A model generated the notes under the pieces. The model saw nothing but the letters and a program-made list of their open reading frames with translations. It ran no database searches and was not told the DNA's origin. A stretch of 64,000 nt of DNA from Rhodococcus sp. CH91 (lineage in GTDB: Bacteria > Actinomycetota > Actinomycetes > Mycobacteriales > Mycobacteriaceae), in the NCBI RefSeq assembly GCF_022554085.1, contig NZ_JAKFYR010000009.1, positions 124,001 to 188,000 of the forward strand, written 5' to 3'. Positions 27,229 through 36,079 of the stretch are shown in pieces; position 1 is the first letter of the stretch; every line of letters begins with the position of its first letter. A program made the position numbers and the translations under genes.

Positions 27229-27507
27229 GTCAGTCTCGACTCTTTCGGCTGGTGCGGCGACAGGTGCAGGCACGCTCGGCCCGCGTCTCGGTTGTACCGA
27301 TGGCCCGGTCGGAGAGACAGGCATCTCCTGCTCAGTGAGACGTGCTCGCGGCCGCCGCCGCGAGTGATTCCTCCCGTGCTGCGTACACCACGTCCGCTGA
27401 CCGGGAATTGTGCAATAAGTCACGCGCCTTGTACGCTGAGGGCACCCACAAGAATCAATTTCAGTCAGTTCGATCCGTGGGTGACGAATGTCGGAGAAAG
27501 GGTGACG

Positions 27508-28395
27508 ATGTCCGAGTCGCAACATGCGCAGCTCTCCCAGGCACCGAAGCGCGAACTGCCTGCGTCGATGGTCGAGCGTATGACCCTCATCCTCGATGCC
27601 TTCGACGACCTCTCCTCGCGTCTCACGCTCGAAGAGGTCGCCTGCCGCACCCAGCTTCCGCGATCGACGGTCCACCGCATCCTCGACCAGATGGTGCGGC
27701 TCGACTGGATCGACCACGCGTCGTTCGGCTACTGCCTCGGCCGCCGCGCGAAGTCCATGGGAGAGGGCGACAGCGGGCACATCCGCATCCGTGAGGCCGC
27801 GGCGCCGCTTCTCCACGAACTCCACATGACCACCGGCATGGTCGCGCACCTGTCCGTCCTCGACGGCCGCGACTGCGTCTACCTGGACAAGCTCGGCGGC
27901 CAGCTCGCCGCCGCACTGCCGTCCCGCGTCGGAGGACGCGTGCCCGCCTACGCCACCGCCGGAGGGAAGGCCCTGCTCGCCGGGCTCGAGCCGGAGCAGG
28001 TCGACGCCCTCTACGTCGGTCCGCAACTGCCGCGTCGCACCGAACGGACCATCTCCGACCTGTCGACCCTGCACCTCGAGCTCAACCGCATCCGCCGCCG
28101 CCACGGACTGGCCTTCGAAACGGGTGAGGCCACCGCCGGCATGTCGTGCGTGGGTGCCGCGATCCGCAGCCCCGCGTCGCCGATCGCCGCGATCTCCCTG
28201 TGCGGGCCCACGCGCCCCGGCCACCTCGAGCGCATCGCCCCGCTCGTGGCCAACGCCGTCCGCGACATCTCGCGCACGCTCTACCCCGAGTTGAGTGCGC
28301 CCCGTCGCAATCGCGCCGCGCGGGCATCCGAGGCGTCCTGGTCGCCGCAGGTCATGGAGCGCATGCTCGCCACCCAGTCCGACGCCTGGATCTGA
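27508..28395 (+). CDS. IclR-family transcriptional regulator
   Basis: DNA-binding regulator, 295 aa. N-terminal winged HTH at about residues 20-80 (LTLEEVACRTQLPRSTVHRI), C-terminal effector domain at about 95-265 (VAHLSVLDGRDCVYLDKLGG, then YATAGGKALLAGL and a CVGAAIR segment), and an Arg/Ala-rich tail. IclR proteins bind small organic effectors and often control the adjacent divergent catabolic gene. ATG at 27508 follows GGAGAAAG; a GTG six bases upstream is an alternative. Likely targets are the divergent OYE gene and perhaps the HsaD/HsaA/HsaC block downstream. Confidence 0.87.
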   Translation: MSESQHAQLSQAPKRELPASMVERMTLILDAFDDLSSRLTLEEVACRTQLPRSTVHRILDQMVRLDWIDHASFGYCLGRRAKSMGEGDSGHIRIREAAAPLLHELHMTTGMVAHLSVLDGRDCVYLDKLGGQLAAALPSRVGGRVPAYATAGGKALLAGLEPEQVDALYVGPQLPRRTERTISDLSTLHLELNRIRRRHGLAFETGEATAGMSCVGAAIRSPASPIAAISLCGPTRPGHLERIAPLVANAVRDISRTLYPELSAPRRNRAARASEASWSPQVMERMLATQSDAWI

Positions 28396-28409
28396 TCGCA
28401 CTACGTGTT

Positions 28410-28447
28410 CGCTCCCGACGGCCGGGATATCCCGGTCATCGGGAGCG
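28410..28447 (+). terminator. Probable terminator after IclR gene
   Basis: CGCTCCCGA (28410-28418) pairs with TCGGGAGCG (28439-28447). The inner CCGGGATATCCCGG (28422-28435) is itself palindromic. An operator function for the downstream gene cannot be excluded. Confidence 0.6.
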
Positions 28448-28487
28448 TCCGTGCGACGTGAAGTGCATCACTGGAAGCCTCGTCACC

Positions 28488-29354
28488 ATGACGACGGAAT
28501 TGAGTTTCGAGACAACCGCGAGGGAACTCGCGACCGAGCGCGGCACTCTGCGCTACCACGAAGCCGGCGAGGGTGAGCCCCTCCTGCTGCTCCACGGCTC
28601 CGGCCCGGGGGTGACCGGCTGGCGGAACTATCGTGGTGTGCTGGCCGACCTCGCGGAGCACTTCCGCTGCCTCGTCCTGGAATTCCCCGGCTTCGGCGTG
28701 AGCGACCCGTGCGAGGGACACCCGATGGCCATGGCCTCGGTGGCTGTGACCGACTTCCTCGACGGACTCGGTCTCGACCGCGTCTCGATCATCGGCAACT
28801 CGATGGGAGGAATCGTCGGGACGCAGTTCGCGATCGCGCAGCCCGATCGGGTGAAGAAGCTCGTCACCATCGGCGGAGCGGGACGCTCGGTGTTCGCACC
28901 CGCACCCGGTGAAGGCATCCGGCTGCTCATGGAGTTCACGGACGATCCGACCCGCGAGAAGCTCGTCCGCTGGCTGCGCTCGATGGTCTACGACCCGGCG
29001 ATCGTGACCGAGGAACTCATCGAGGAGAGATGGGCGCTCGCCACCGAGCCGAAGACCCTCGAGATCGCGCGGCGTATGTACAGCACCGCGGCATTCGCCG
29101 CATCCGCGAAGGCCGCTGCCGCCTCCGACGCCACTCCCTACTGGGCGCAGCTCCACAAGATCACCGCCCCGACCCTGCTCACCTGGGGACGTGACGACCG
29201 GGTGAGCCCCGTGGACATGGCGATGCTCCCCATGCGCGAACTGCGCCGGGGCGAACTGCACGTGTTCCCCAATTGCGGGCACTGGACCATGATCGAGGCC
29301 CGCGACGCCTGGCTGTCGGCCGTACTCGCGTTCCTGAACCGAACGGACGTCTAG
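28488..29354 (+). CDS. HsaD-like meta-cleavage product hydrolase
   Basis: Alpha/beta-hydrolase, 288 aa, of the C-C bond (MCP) hydrolase group. HsaD cleaves 4,9-DSHA, the product of HsaC, in steroid A/B-ring breakdown. Visible: oxyanion loop HGSGPGVTGW (about 36-45), nucleophile Ser105 in GNSMGG, Asp237 in WGRDDRVSP and His265 in CGHW. The alignment pattern follows M. tuberculosis HsaD along the chain (RVMVYD/RSMVYDP, ELVDQRFALAS/ELIEERWALAT). Start ATG 28488; ribosome site weak. It is close to HsaA/HsaC-like genes but ends in its own terminator. Confidence 0.85.
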   Translation: MTTELSFETTARELATERGTLRYHEAGEGEPLLLLHGSGPGVTGWRNYRGVLADLAEHFRCLVLEFPGFGVSDPCEGHPMAMASVAVTDFLDGLGLDRVSIIGNSMGGIVGTQFAIAQPDRVKKLVTIGGAGRSVFAPAPGEGIRLLMEFTDDPTREKLVRWLRSMVYDPAIVTEELIEERWALATEPKTLEIARRMYSTAAFAASAKAAAASDATPYWAQLHKITAPTLLTWGRDDRVSPVDMAMLPMRELRRGELHVFPNCGHWTMIEARDAWLSAVLAFLNRTDV

Positions 29355-29359
29355 ACGAC

Positions 29360-29396
29360 CGGGTGCCGGGATGCCCGTCCGCCCTCCCGGCACCCG
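29360..29396 (+). terminator. Terminator after HsaD-like gene
   Basis: CGGGTGCCGGGA (29360-29371) and TCCCGGCACCCG (29385-29396) pair perfectly over 12 bp. The HsaA/C/A genes therefore likely start from a promoter at 29397-29524. Confidence 0.85.
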
Positions 29397-29524
29397 TCCA
29401 GACGGTTCCCGCTCAGTGGAAAGCCGACGATGCGAGGGCGGTACTCCTGAGACCGTAAGCGCCGACGGAACCGACGCTCACCACGCCGTAACGGGGGCGT
29501 CACCCTTACAGAGCTGGAGAGATC

Positions 29525-30703
29525 ATGGGACAGGTGCTCGACTCCGTTTCGGAGTTCGCTGACGAGATCCGCGCGGACGGCGCCGAGGGCGACAAGCTCA
29601 TGCGTCTGACCGACCGCAGCGCCAAGCGGCTTCGCGATGCCGGCGTCATCCGGCTTCTGCAGCCGAAGGAATTCGGCGGCCTCGAGGCGCACCCGCGCGA
29701 GTTCGCGGAGACCGCCATGGCCATCGGTGCGATGGACGGCGCCACGGGCTGGGTCAGCGGGATCGTCGGTGTACACCCCTGGGAGATGGCGTTCTTCGAT
29801 CCGAAGGCCCAGGAGGAGGTGTGGGGCGAGAATCCCGACACCTGGATCGCCTCGCCGTACGCGCCGATGGGTGTCGCCACCCCCGTCGAGGGCGGGTACA
29901 TCCTCAACGGCCGCTGGTCGTTCTCCTCGGGCACGGATCATTGCGACTGGGTGATGATCGGTGCGGCAGTCGGAGACAAGGACGGCAATCGGCTCAGCCC
30001 CCCGCAGAGCCTGCATGTACTGCTGCCGCGGTCGGACTACCGCATCGACGACGAGAGCTGGAACGTGGTCGGTCTGCGCGGAACCGGCTCGAAGGATCTG
30101 ATCGTCGAGAACGCCTTCCTCCCCGAATACCGCACCCTGCGCGCCGAGCGCGTCATGGGTGGCGTCGCGTGGAAGGACGCCGGACGCGACGAGACCCTCT
30201 ACAAGTTCCCCTTCTCGTGCATCTTCCCGCTCGGCATCACCTCGTCGCTCATCGGCATCGCCGAAGGCGCGCTCAATTGCTACATCGAGACCCAGCGTGA
30301 GCGGGTCACCGTCTCCGGGACGCCGATCAAGCAGGATCCCTACGTGCTCTCGGCCCTCGGTGGTGCTGCGGCGGAGATCGCCGCGTCCCGTGCTGCGATC
30401 CTCGAGACCGTCGACCGGTTCTGGGACCTGACCGAGAAGGGCGTGGAGGTCACCTTCGAGCAGCGCGCGATCGGCCGGCGCACGCAGACCGCCGCAGCCT
30501 GGCGGGCGGTGGCGGCCGTCGACGAGATCTTCGCCCGGGCCGGTGGTGGAGCACTGCAGATGACCAACCCGCTGCAGCGTTTCTGGCGCGACGCCCATGC
30601 GGGCCTGAGCCACGCCATCCATGTCCCCGGATCGATCTTCCATGCCTCGACGCTCTGCCAGCTCGGCGAGGAGCCGCAGGGCATGATGCGGTCGATGATC
30701 TGA
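29525..30703 (+). CDS. HsaA-like flavin-dependent monooxygenase, divergent copy
   Basis: Acyl-CoA-dehydrogenase-fold oxygenase, 392 aa, of the HsaA/HpaB two-component group, which hydroxylates phenolic secosteroids using reduced flavin from an HsaB-type reductase. Family features: LRDAGVIRLLQPKEFGG, DGATGWVSGIVGVHPWEMAFF, WNVVGLRGTGSKDLIV and NPLQRFWRDAHAG. Its C-terminus (after HVPGSIFHA) differs from that of typical HsaA, which ends with an FGLP-type tail; the neighbouring copy has the typical tail. GGAGAG precedes the ATG. It may hydroxylate a differently substituted secosteroid than the second copy; that is inference. Confidence 0.83.
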   Translation: MGQVLDSVSEFADEIRADGAEGDKLMRLTDRSAKRLRDAGVIRLLQPKEFGGLEAHPREFAETAMAIGAMDGATGWVSGIVGVHPWEMAFFDPKAQEEVWGENPDTWIASPYAPMGVATPVEGGYILNGRWSFSSGTDHCDWVMIGAAVGDKDGNRLSPPQSLHVLLPRSDYRIDDESWNVVGLRGTGSKDLIVENAFLPEYRTLRAERVMGGVAWKDAGRDETLYKFPFSCIFPLGITSSLIGIAEGALNCYIETQRERVTVSGTPIKQDPYVLSALGGAAAEIAASRAAILETVDRFWDLTEKGVEVTFEQRAIGRRTQTAAAWRAVAAVDEIFARAGGGALQMTNPLQRFWRDAHAGLSHAIHVPGSIFHASTLCQLGEEPQGMMRSMI

Positions 30704-30737
30704 CACCACAACCATTACGGCGAAGGAACATTCGGAT

Positions 30738-31661
30738 ATGACGGACATCCGGGGCCTGGGCTATCTCAGGATCCAGACCACAGACATCACCCGGTGGCGG
30801 GAACTCGTCGTCGACGGACTCGGCATGGCAGTGGGTACCGGACCCGAGGCGGACGGTCTGTACCTGCGTGTCGACGAGCGGCGCGCACGGCTGATCGTGC
30901 TTCCCGGCGAGATCGACAAGGCGCTCGCCGTCGGATGGGAAGTGCGTGACGAGTTCGCTCTGCGTCGCGTGCGCGAAGCGGTCGAGAAGGCCGGCATCCA
31001 CGTGGAGGTCCTCTCCGAGGAGGAGTCGACCTACCGCGACGCCGAGCAGGTCATCGCGTTCGACGACCCGGGCGGCACCCGCACCGAGGTCTTCTTCGGG
31101 CCCGTGCTCGATCACAGCCCGCTCGTGACGCCCTTCGGCGCCACCTTCCACACGGGCGAGGAAGGGCTGGGACATGTCGTCCTGCCCACGGCGGCATTCG
31201 CCGAATCCTACGAGTTCTACACCGAGGTCCTCGGTTTCCTGCCGCGCGGAGCGACTCGGCTCGGCGGGCTGTCGGCACCTCCGCCGGTTCGGCGCGTGCG
31301 CTTCCTGGGGGTCAACCGCCGCCATCACAGCCTTGCGCTGTGCCCGGCGCCGCCCGGAAGCGAACCCGGTCTCGTGCACCTGATGCTCGAGGTCGAGACG
31401 CTCGACGCCGTCGGGCAGGCCCTGGATCGGATCGACAAGCTCGGCTTCTCGATCTCGTCGACCCTGGGCAGGCACACCAACGACAAGATGGTCTCGTTCT
31501 ACGTCCGCGCTCCGGGCGGATGGGACATCGAATTCGGTACCGAGGGCATGCTCGTGGACGAGACCTTCTACACCGCAGAGGAAATCACCGCGGACAGCTA
31601 CTGGGGCCACGACTGGTCGGGCTCCGAGCCGCTCGCGGCGTTCACGCCCCCGGCGGGCTGA
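30738..31661 (+). CDS. HsaC-like extradiol ring-cleavage dioxygenase
   Basis: Type I extradiol dioxygenase, 307 aa, expected to cleave the catechol ring of 3,4-DHSA-like secosteroids between or next to the hydroxyls. Two glyoxalase-fold modules; the iron ligands His146 (GLGHVVL), His214 (GLVHLML) and Glu265 (DIEFGT) match HsaC positions His145, His215 and Glu266. Sits between two HsaA-like oxygenases, with 34 bp before and 11 bp after, so the three form one operon. The substrate is inferred from the family and the neighbours. Confidence 0.88.
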   Translation: MTDIRGLGYLRIQTTDITRWRELVVDGLGMAVGTGPEADGLYLRVDERRARLIVLPGEIDKALAVGWEVRDEFALRRVREAVEKAGIHVEVLSEEESTYRDAEQVIAFDDPGGTRTEVFFGPVLDHSPLVTPFGATFHTGEEGLGHVVLPTAAFAESYEFYTEVLGFLPRGATRLGGLSAPPPVRRVRFLGVNRRHHSLALCPAPPGSEPGLVHLMLEVETLDAVGQALDRIDKLGFSISSTLGRHTNDKMVSFYVRAPGGWDIEFGTEGMLVDETFYTAEEITADSYWGHDWSGSEPLAAFTPPAG

Positions 31662-31672
31662 TCCCGCAACCG

Positions 31673-32842
31673 ATGGCCGCCGACGACCTCCTGGACACGG
31701 TTCGGGATCTGCTGCCCGGGATCGCCGCCCGCGCAGCGGATACCGACCGGCTCGGCCGTGTTCCCGAGGAGACGATGCGCGAGCTCGTCTCCGCCGGTGT
31801 GTTCCGCATGCTGCAACCGCGCCGCTACGGCGGACTCGAGGCCGAACCGGCGCGGTTCTACGAAGTCGTACGTGCCCTGTCGGGATCGTGCGGTTCGACG
31901 GGGTGGATCGCTTCCGTCGTCGGCGTTCACCCCTGGCACCTCGCCCTGTTCGACGATCGCGCGCAACGCGATGTCTGGGGGGAGGACGATGCGACGCTCG
32001 TGTCGTCGGCCTACGCTCCCGCCGGTCGTCTCGTCCCCGTCGACGGCGGATACCGGCTCTCCGGGACGTGGATGTTCTCCTCCGGCTGCCGATTCGCGTC
32101 GTGGGCACTGCTCGGCGCGATGATCGTCGGCTCCGAGGGCAGGCCCCTGGATTTCGTCACGGTGCTCGTCCCCCGCAGCGACTACACGATTCGCGACATG
32201 TGGAACGTCGTCGGGATGCGGGGGACGAGCAGCGACGAGATCGTCGTCGACGACGTGTTCGTGCCCGACTATCGCGTCAAACGCAACTACGAGACCTCGC
32301 AGCTGCGCGGCCCGGGCCAGAAGGTCAATACCGGTCCGCTCTACCGCCTCCCGTTCGCGGCCCTGTTCACCACCACCGTCGCCGTCCCCGTCGTCGGGGT
32401 GGTCGCGGGATGTTACGAGGAGTATCTGTCCGCGATGCGGGAACGGGTGCGCCTGAGCCTGGGCGGAGGACGATTCGTGGACGATCCGTTCGCGCAGGTC
32501 GCGGTCGGACGTGCCGCCTCCGATATCGACGCCGCAATTCTGCAGCTCGACCGGAACATCCGTGAACTGTGGGAACTCGCACGCACGGGCAAGGAGATTC
32601 CGCTGCGTCTGCGTCTGCGTACGCGCCGCGACCAGGTACGGGCCACCGAGCGGGCGGTCGAGGCGATCGATCTGCTGTTCAAGACGGCCGGCGGTACCTC
32701 ACTGTTCCTCGGCGGCGTCATCGAACGCGCGTGGCGTGATGCGCACGCAGGCAGTGTCCACGTCGCGAACGAACCCGAACGCGCCTACGCCCTGTACGGG
32801 CGCGACGCATTCGGGTTGCCGGTCGAGGACAACCTCGTATAG
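31673..32842 (+). CDS. HsaA-like flavin-dependent monooxygenase, typical copy
   Basis: A 389-aa flavin monooxygenase close in pattern to HsaA (3-HSA 4-hydroxylase oxygenase). Matching blocks include PEETMRELVSAGVFRMLQP, SCGSTGWIASVVGVHPWHLA, ALFDDRAQRDVWGEDDAT, MWNVVGMRGTSSDEIVV, RTRRDQVRATERAVEAID and the C-terminal YGRDAFGLPVEDNLV. ATG at 31673 lies 11 bp after the HsaC-like stop; upstream codons in the same frame belong to the HsaC overlap and are unlikely to be used. Requires reduced flavin, possibly from the HsaB-like product encoded at 39.8-40.4 kb. Confidence 0.88.
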   Translation: MAADDLLDTVRDLLPGIAARAADTDRLGRVPEETMRELVSAGVFRMLQPRRYGGLEAEPARFYEVVRALSGSCGSTGWIASVVGVHPWHLALFDDRAQRDVWGEDDATLVSSAYAPAGRLVPVDGGYRLSGTWMFSSGCRFASWALLGAMIVGSEGRPLDFVTVLVPRSDYTIRDMWNVVGMRGTSSDEIVVDDVFVPDYRVKRNYETSQLRGPGQKVNTGPLYRLPFAALFTTTVAVPVVGVVAGCYEEYLSAMRERVRLSLGGGRFVDDPFAQVAVGRAASDIDAAILQLDRNIRELWELARTGKEIPLRLRLRTRRDQVRATERAVEAIDLLFKTAGGTSLFLGGVIERAWRDAHAGSVHVANEPERAYALYGRDAFGLPVEDNLV

Positions 32843-32895
32843 CGGGTGACATGCGAAGACCTGCCGATCCACCGGGCATGGCATAGCCTCCCGAT

Positions 32896-33777
32896 ATGGA
32901 TCGGTTCGAGGTCTCCGTGGGCGCCAGCAGATCGGTCATGGTCCGAGACACCGGAGACGGACAGGGCGTTCCCCTCGTGTACTTCCACGGCACACCAGGA
33001 TCCCGGCTCGAGGTCGGTTTCGGGGACGAGATCGCCCGCGACATGGGGATTCGCGTGATCAGTTTCGACCGTCCGGGTTACGGACGGTCCGCTGCGTCAG
33101 CGACCGATCTCGGATCGGTGGCACGGGACGTAGAGATCGTCCTCGACTCGCTCGGCGTGGGGAATTTCGCCGCCTTCGGATGGTCCGGTGGCGGACCGTT
33201 CGCCCTCGCGGCAGCAGCCGCGATGGGAGATCGTGTGAACCGGGTCGGGGTCTCCGGGGGTCCTGCTCCCGTGCAACAGATGCCGGGAGCGCGAGAAGCG
33301 CTGACCGAGAACGACCTCAGAGCTCTGTCCTTTCTTCCCGGCGATCCGGTGAAGGCGGCAGAGCAGTTCCTCGTGGGTAACCGGCAGCTTCTCGACGCCA
33401 TGATGTCGGTGAAGGACGACGAGATGGCGCCGTGGATCGACTGGATCTGGGGGGAGAGCGATCCCGACGTGGTCGCCCGACCGGCGATGCGGCAGGCACT
33501 CCATGCCTCCTTCCAGGAAGCTCTTCGCCAGGGGCCCATGGCCATCGCGTGGGACAACGTCGCCTTCGTCGGGCCGTGGGGGTTCGACGTTCACGATGTC
33601 TCGTCCCCGGTCCACCTCTGGTACGGAAGCCGCGACCTGATGACACCGCCGGTCGCCGGTGAATGGCTCGCGGCAGAATTGCCGGACGCCGAGTTGATCC
33701 TGTGCGAGGGAGAAGGGCATCTGTTGCCGATGAGCCACTGGGCGGAGATGCTCGGAATCGTGACCGCCGATCGGTAA
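32896..33777 (+). CDS. Alpha/beta-hydrolase, substrate unknown
   Basis: A 293-aa soluble hydrolase. Features: HGTPGSRLE oxyanion loop (31-39), FDRPGYGRS (58-65), nucleophile Ser97 in FGWSGGG, acid Asp in WYGSRDLMTPP and His in GEGHLLPMS. This pattern is common in actinobacterial epoxide-hydrolase/esterase-like proteins and does not match HsaD. It lies 53 bp after the typical HsaA copy with a poor ribosome site and may be cotranscribed. A role in hydrolysing a steroid ester or lactone is possible but unsupported by specific residues. Confidence 0.8.
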   Translation: MDRFEVSVGASRSVMVRDTGDGQGVPLVYFHGTPGSRLEVGFGDEIARDMGIRVISFDRPGYGRSAASATDLGSVARDVEIVLDSLGVGNFAAFGWSGGGPFALAAAAAMGDRVNRVGVSGGPAPVQQMPGAREALTENDLRALSFLPGDPVKAAEQFLVGNRQLLDAMMSVKDDEMAPWIDWIWGESDPDVVARPAMRQALHASFQEALRQGPMAIAWDNVAFVGPWGFDVHDVSSPVHLWYGSRDLMTPPVAGEWLAAELPDAELILCEGEGHLLPMSHWAEMLGIVTADR

Positions 33778-33923
33778 GAGAGAGCCGCCTCGCTGTACAC
33801 CGTCCCGTTTCCGCCTACCGGGAATTTTCCGCCGGAGCGGAGGAATGGCACCTACGGTCCGGGGGATCGCCCGACCCCGTGCGGATCGTCGTGCCGCACT
33901 CCGCTATCGGAAGGAACTGTCGC

Positions 33924-35390
33924 ATGAGCAATTCTCCGGTCCGCCCGCTGTCCGTCCGGGACATCGAGAAGTGGGATCTCGAAGCAGACGTCGTGGTCGC
34001 AGGTTTCGGCATCGCCGGTGTCTCCGCTGCGATCGGTGCCGCCGAGAGCGGTGCGGACGTGCTGGTGCTCGAACGGACCGGAGGTGGAGGGGGAGCCGCG
34101 GCGTTGTCGGGCGGGATCGTCTATCTCGGCGGCGGGACGAGACTGCAGAAGGCGTGCGGCTTCGACGACACCCCGGAGAACATGAAGACCTTCCTCGCCG
34201 CAGCACTCGGCCCGGGGGTCGACGAGGGCAAACTCGACGTCTACTGCGAGGGCAGCGTCGATCACTTCGAGTGGCTCGAAGCGTGCGGCGTGCCCTACAA
34301 GGAGAGCTTCTGGTCGCAGCCCGGGTGGGAGTGCCCGGTGGACGACTCGCTGATGTACAGCGGCGGAGAGAATGCCGCGCCGTTCCACACGCTCGTCGAG
34401 CCCGCCCCGCGCGGACATCTCGCCCAGGTGCCCATGCCGCGCAACGGTGAGCAGGCCGCCGGTTACGTGCTCATGACCACCTTGATCGCCAAGGCCGCCG
34501 ACCTCGGCGTCCGCGTCGAATCCGATGTCCGGGTGCAGCGGCTCGTCGTCGACGAGACCGGCCGTGTCGTCGGGATCGTCGCCACGAGGTTCGGCGACAC
34601 GCTCGCCGTCCGCGCGCACGGCGGTGTCGTGCTCGCCACCGGATCGTTCGCCTACAACGACGAGATGATGCAGGCGTACGCGCCGCGGTTGTACAAGCGG
34701 CCCGCTGCGACGGTGGAGGAGCACGACGGTCGCGGCATCCTGATGGCGCAGGCGCTCGGCGCACGGCTCGCGCACATGGACGCCTGCGAGGTCGCCTTCT
34801 TCTGCGACCCGCAGCTGATCGCCCGCGGCATCCTCGTCAACGGTCGTGGGCAGCGTTACGTCCCGGAGGACACCTATCCGGGGCGGGTCGGCCAGCTCAC
34901 CATGTACCAGAACGACAACCAGGCATTCCTGGTCATCGACGAGCAGGCATACGAGGAAGGGATGGCCGCGCCGAGCTCGAGCCCGCAGCTGCGCCACCAG
35001 CCGACCTGGGTGTGCGAGACGGTGGCCGAGCTCGAGTCGGAGATGGGCCTGCCCGCAGGCGCCCTGACGTCCACGGTGGAGTTGTACAACCGGCATGCCG
35101 AGTCGGGGACGGACCCGATCCTGGGCAAGAAGCCGGAATGGGTGCGACCGATCGGAACGCCGATCGCGGCAATCGACCTGCGCGGGATGACCGGCGGTTT
35201 CACCCTCGGCGGCTTGCAGACCTCGGTGGACTCGGAAGTCCTTCACGTGGACGGAGATCCGATCCCCGGTCTGTACGCTGCGGGTCGCTGCACGTCCGGC
35301 CTGTCGGCCTGGGGTTACTGCAGTGGTATCTCGCTGGGAGACGGCAGCTTCTTCGGTCGACGCGCAGGAATACGCGCCGCGTCGACGTGA
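33924..35390 (+). CDS. KstD-like FAD-dependent steroid dehydrogenase
   Basis: Flavoprotein of 488 aa in the fumarate reductase/3-ketosteroid dehydrogenase group. N-terminal FAD motif VVVAGFGIAGVSAAIGAAES with ERTGGGGG; second FAD region DPIPGLYAAGRC; C-terminal WGYCSGISLGDGSFFGRRAG, where KstD has its catalytic Tyr-x-x-Gly region. It would introduce a double bond at C1-C2 or C4-C5 of a 3-ketosteroid. It differs from KstD1-type sequences near the C-terminus, so the position desaturated is uncertain. GGAAGGA precedes the ATG. Together with KshAB it would start B-ring opening. Confidence 0.78.
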   Translation: MSNSPVRPLSVRDIEKWDLEADVVVAGFGIAGVSAAIGAAESGADVLVLERTGGGGGAAALSGGIVYLGGGTRLQKACGFDDTPENMKTFLAAALGPGVDEGKLDVYCEGSVDHFEWLEACGVPYKESFWSQPGWECPVDDSLMYSGGENAAPFHTLVEPAPRGHLAQVPMPRNGEQAAGYVLMTTLIAKAADLGVRVESDVRVQRLVVDETGRVVGIVATRFGDTLAVRAHGGVVLATGSFAYNDEMMQAYAPRLYKRPAATVEEHDGRGILMAQALGARLAHMDACEVAFFCDPQLIARGILVNGRGQRYVPEDTYPGRVGQLTMYQNDNQAFLVIDEQAYEEGMAAPSSSPQLRHQPTWVCETVAELESEMGLPAGALTSTVELYNRHAESGTDPILGKKPEWVRPIGTPIAAIDLRGMTGGFTLGGLQTSVDSEVLHVDGDPIPGLYAAGRCTSGLSAWGYCSGISLGDGSFFGRRAGIRAAST

Positions 35391-35430
35391 CGTGACACAG
35401 CCGGCCCGCAGCCGGCGTTCGTCTGTCCGG

Positions 35431-35682
35431 TCACCCTCCGAGATTCGCGATCGTCGAGTCCAGCACGCTCGCCTGCATCTCGAGATCGCTCCGGCTGTAC
35501 TCCTCCTGCGGGAGTCGCTCGCGAAGCTGCTCCTGTGTGAGCACGACGAAGGCGCGGTTCCGTTCGGTCACGTCCTCGGCACCGACCACCCGGAACCGGC
35601 CTTCGTCGAGAACGAGTGCGGGATCGGTGAGCGTCGAGTCGAGAAGGTCGCGTAGGTCGTCAGCGGTCAGATGGGTGGACAC
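35431..35682 (-). CDS. Small acidic protein, function unknown
   Basis: An 83-aa acidic soluble protein, predicted helical at both ends with a short central beta-like segment (LDEGRFRVVGAEDVTERN, then AFVVLTQEQLRERL). Not recognised. GTG at 35680-35682 follows CAGGAGGA, a strong ribosome site, which supports it being real. It is convergent with the KstD-like gene and separated by only 40 bp. No membrane helix and no cysteine is present. Confidence 0.65.
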   Translation of the reverse strand: MSTHLTADDLRDLLDSTLTDPALVLDEGRFRVVGAEDVTERNRAFVVLTQEQLRERLPQEEYSRSDLEMQASVLDSTIANLGG

Positions 35683-35983
35683 GATCGTCCTCCTGGTTCG
35701 GTGGCAGGTAGTTCACCCGATGTACCCGCAGGGGTGGTGAACGAATCGACGAGTGGGAACGTCGCAGTTCTCGGCGTCGTCGCCTGGGCTTGTGAGGGGC
35801 AGCAATCCGAATTCGAACTGCCATCGGAATGCGTTCCGTGCGGTGGTCTCGATTCCGGTCGGTCCCGGCAGGTGGCGGAAAAAGGCGCGATATTACGCGT
35901 TCGGATATTCCCGCATTATGCGTCGACGAGTCGGGACCGTCCGTGTTCCGAATTCCGTGTAATTCGTATCGAGGATGCGCGAA
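35683..35983. other. Intergenic stretch without recognised gene
   Basis: About 300 bp between the 83-aa gene and the peptide-gene terminator. It is more AT-rich than neighbouring coding DNA toward 35880-35980. It should contain the promoter for the leftward 83-aa gene. I see no convincing coding frame or RNA. Confidence 0.5.
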
Positions 35984-36021
35984 AGTCTGCCACGGCATGG
36001 ATGGAGTTGCCGTGGCAGACT
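35984..36021 (-). terminator. 14-bp-stem terminator of the 32-residue peptide gene
   Basis: AGTCTGCCACGGCA (35984-35997) and its perfect complement at 36008-36021 flank a 10-nt loop, 59 bp downstream of the peptide stop. Read leftward the stem is followed by TTTCG, a weak U-run. It would define a short transcript of roughly 200 nt. Confidence 0.8.
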
Positions 36022-36079
36022 GTTCGACACTGCCGAATTCTCGAGGGAGAACCCTCCGATCTCCCTGTCGTATCCGGGT

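Noticed and set aside
26101-27499. Long rightward frame running into the IclR gene
   Set aside because: Its first part is antisense to the OYE gene and has no family features; only the segment from 27508 has a ribosome site and the IclR domains.
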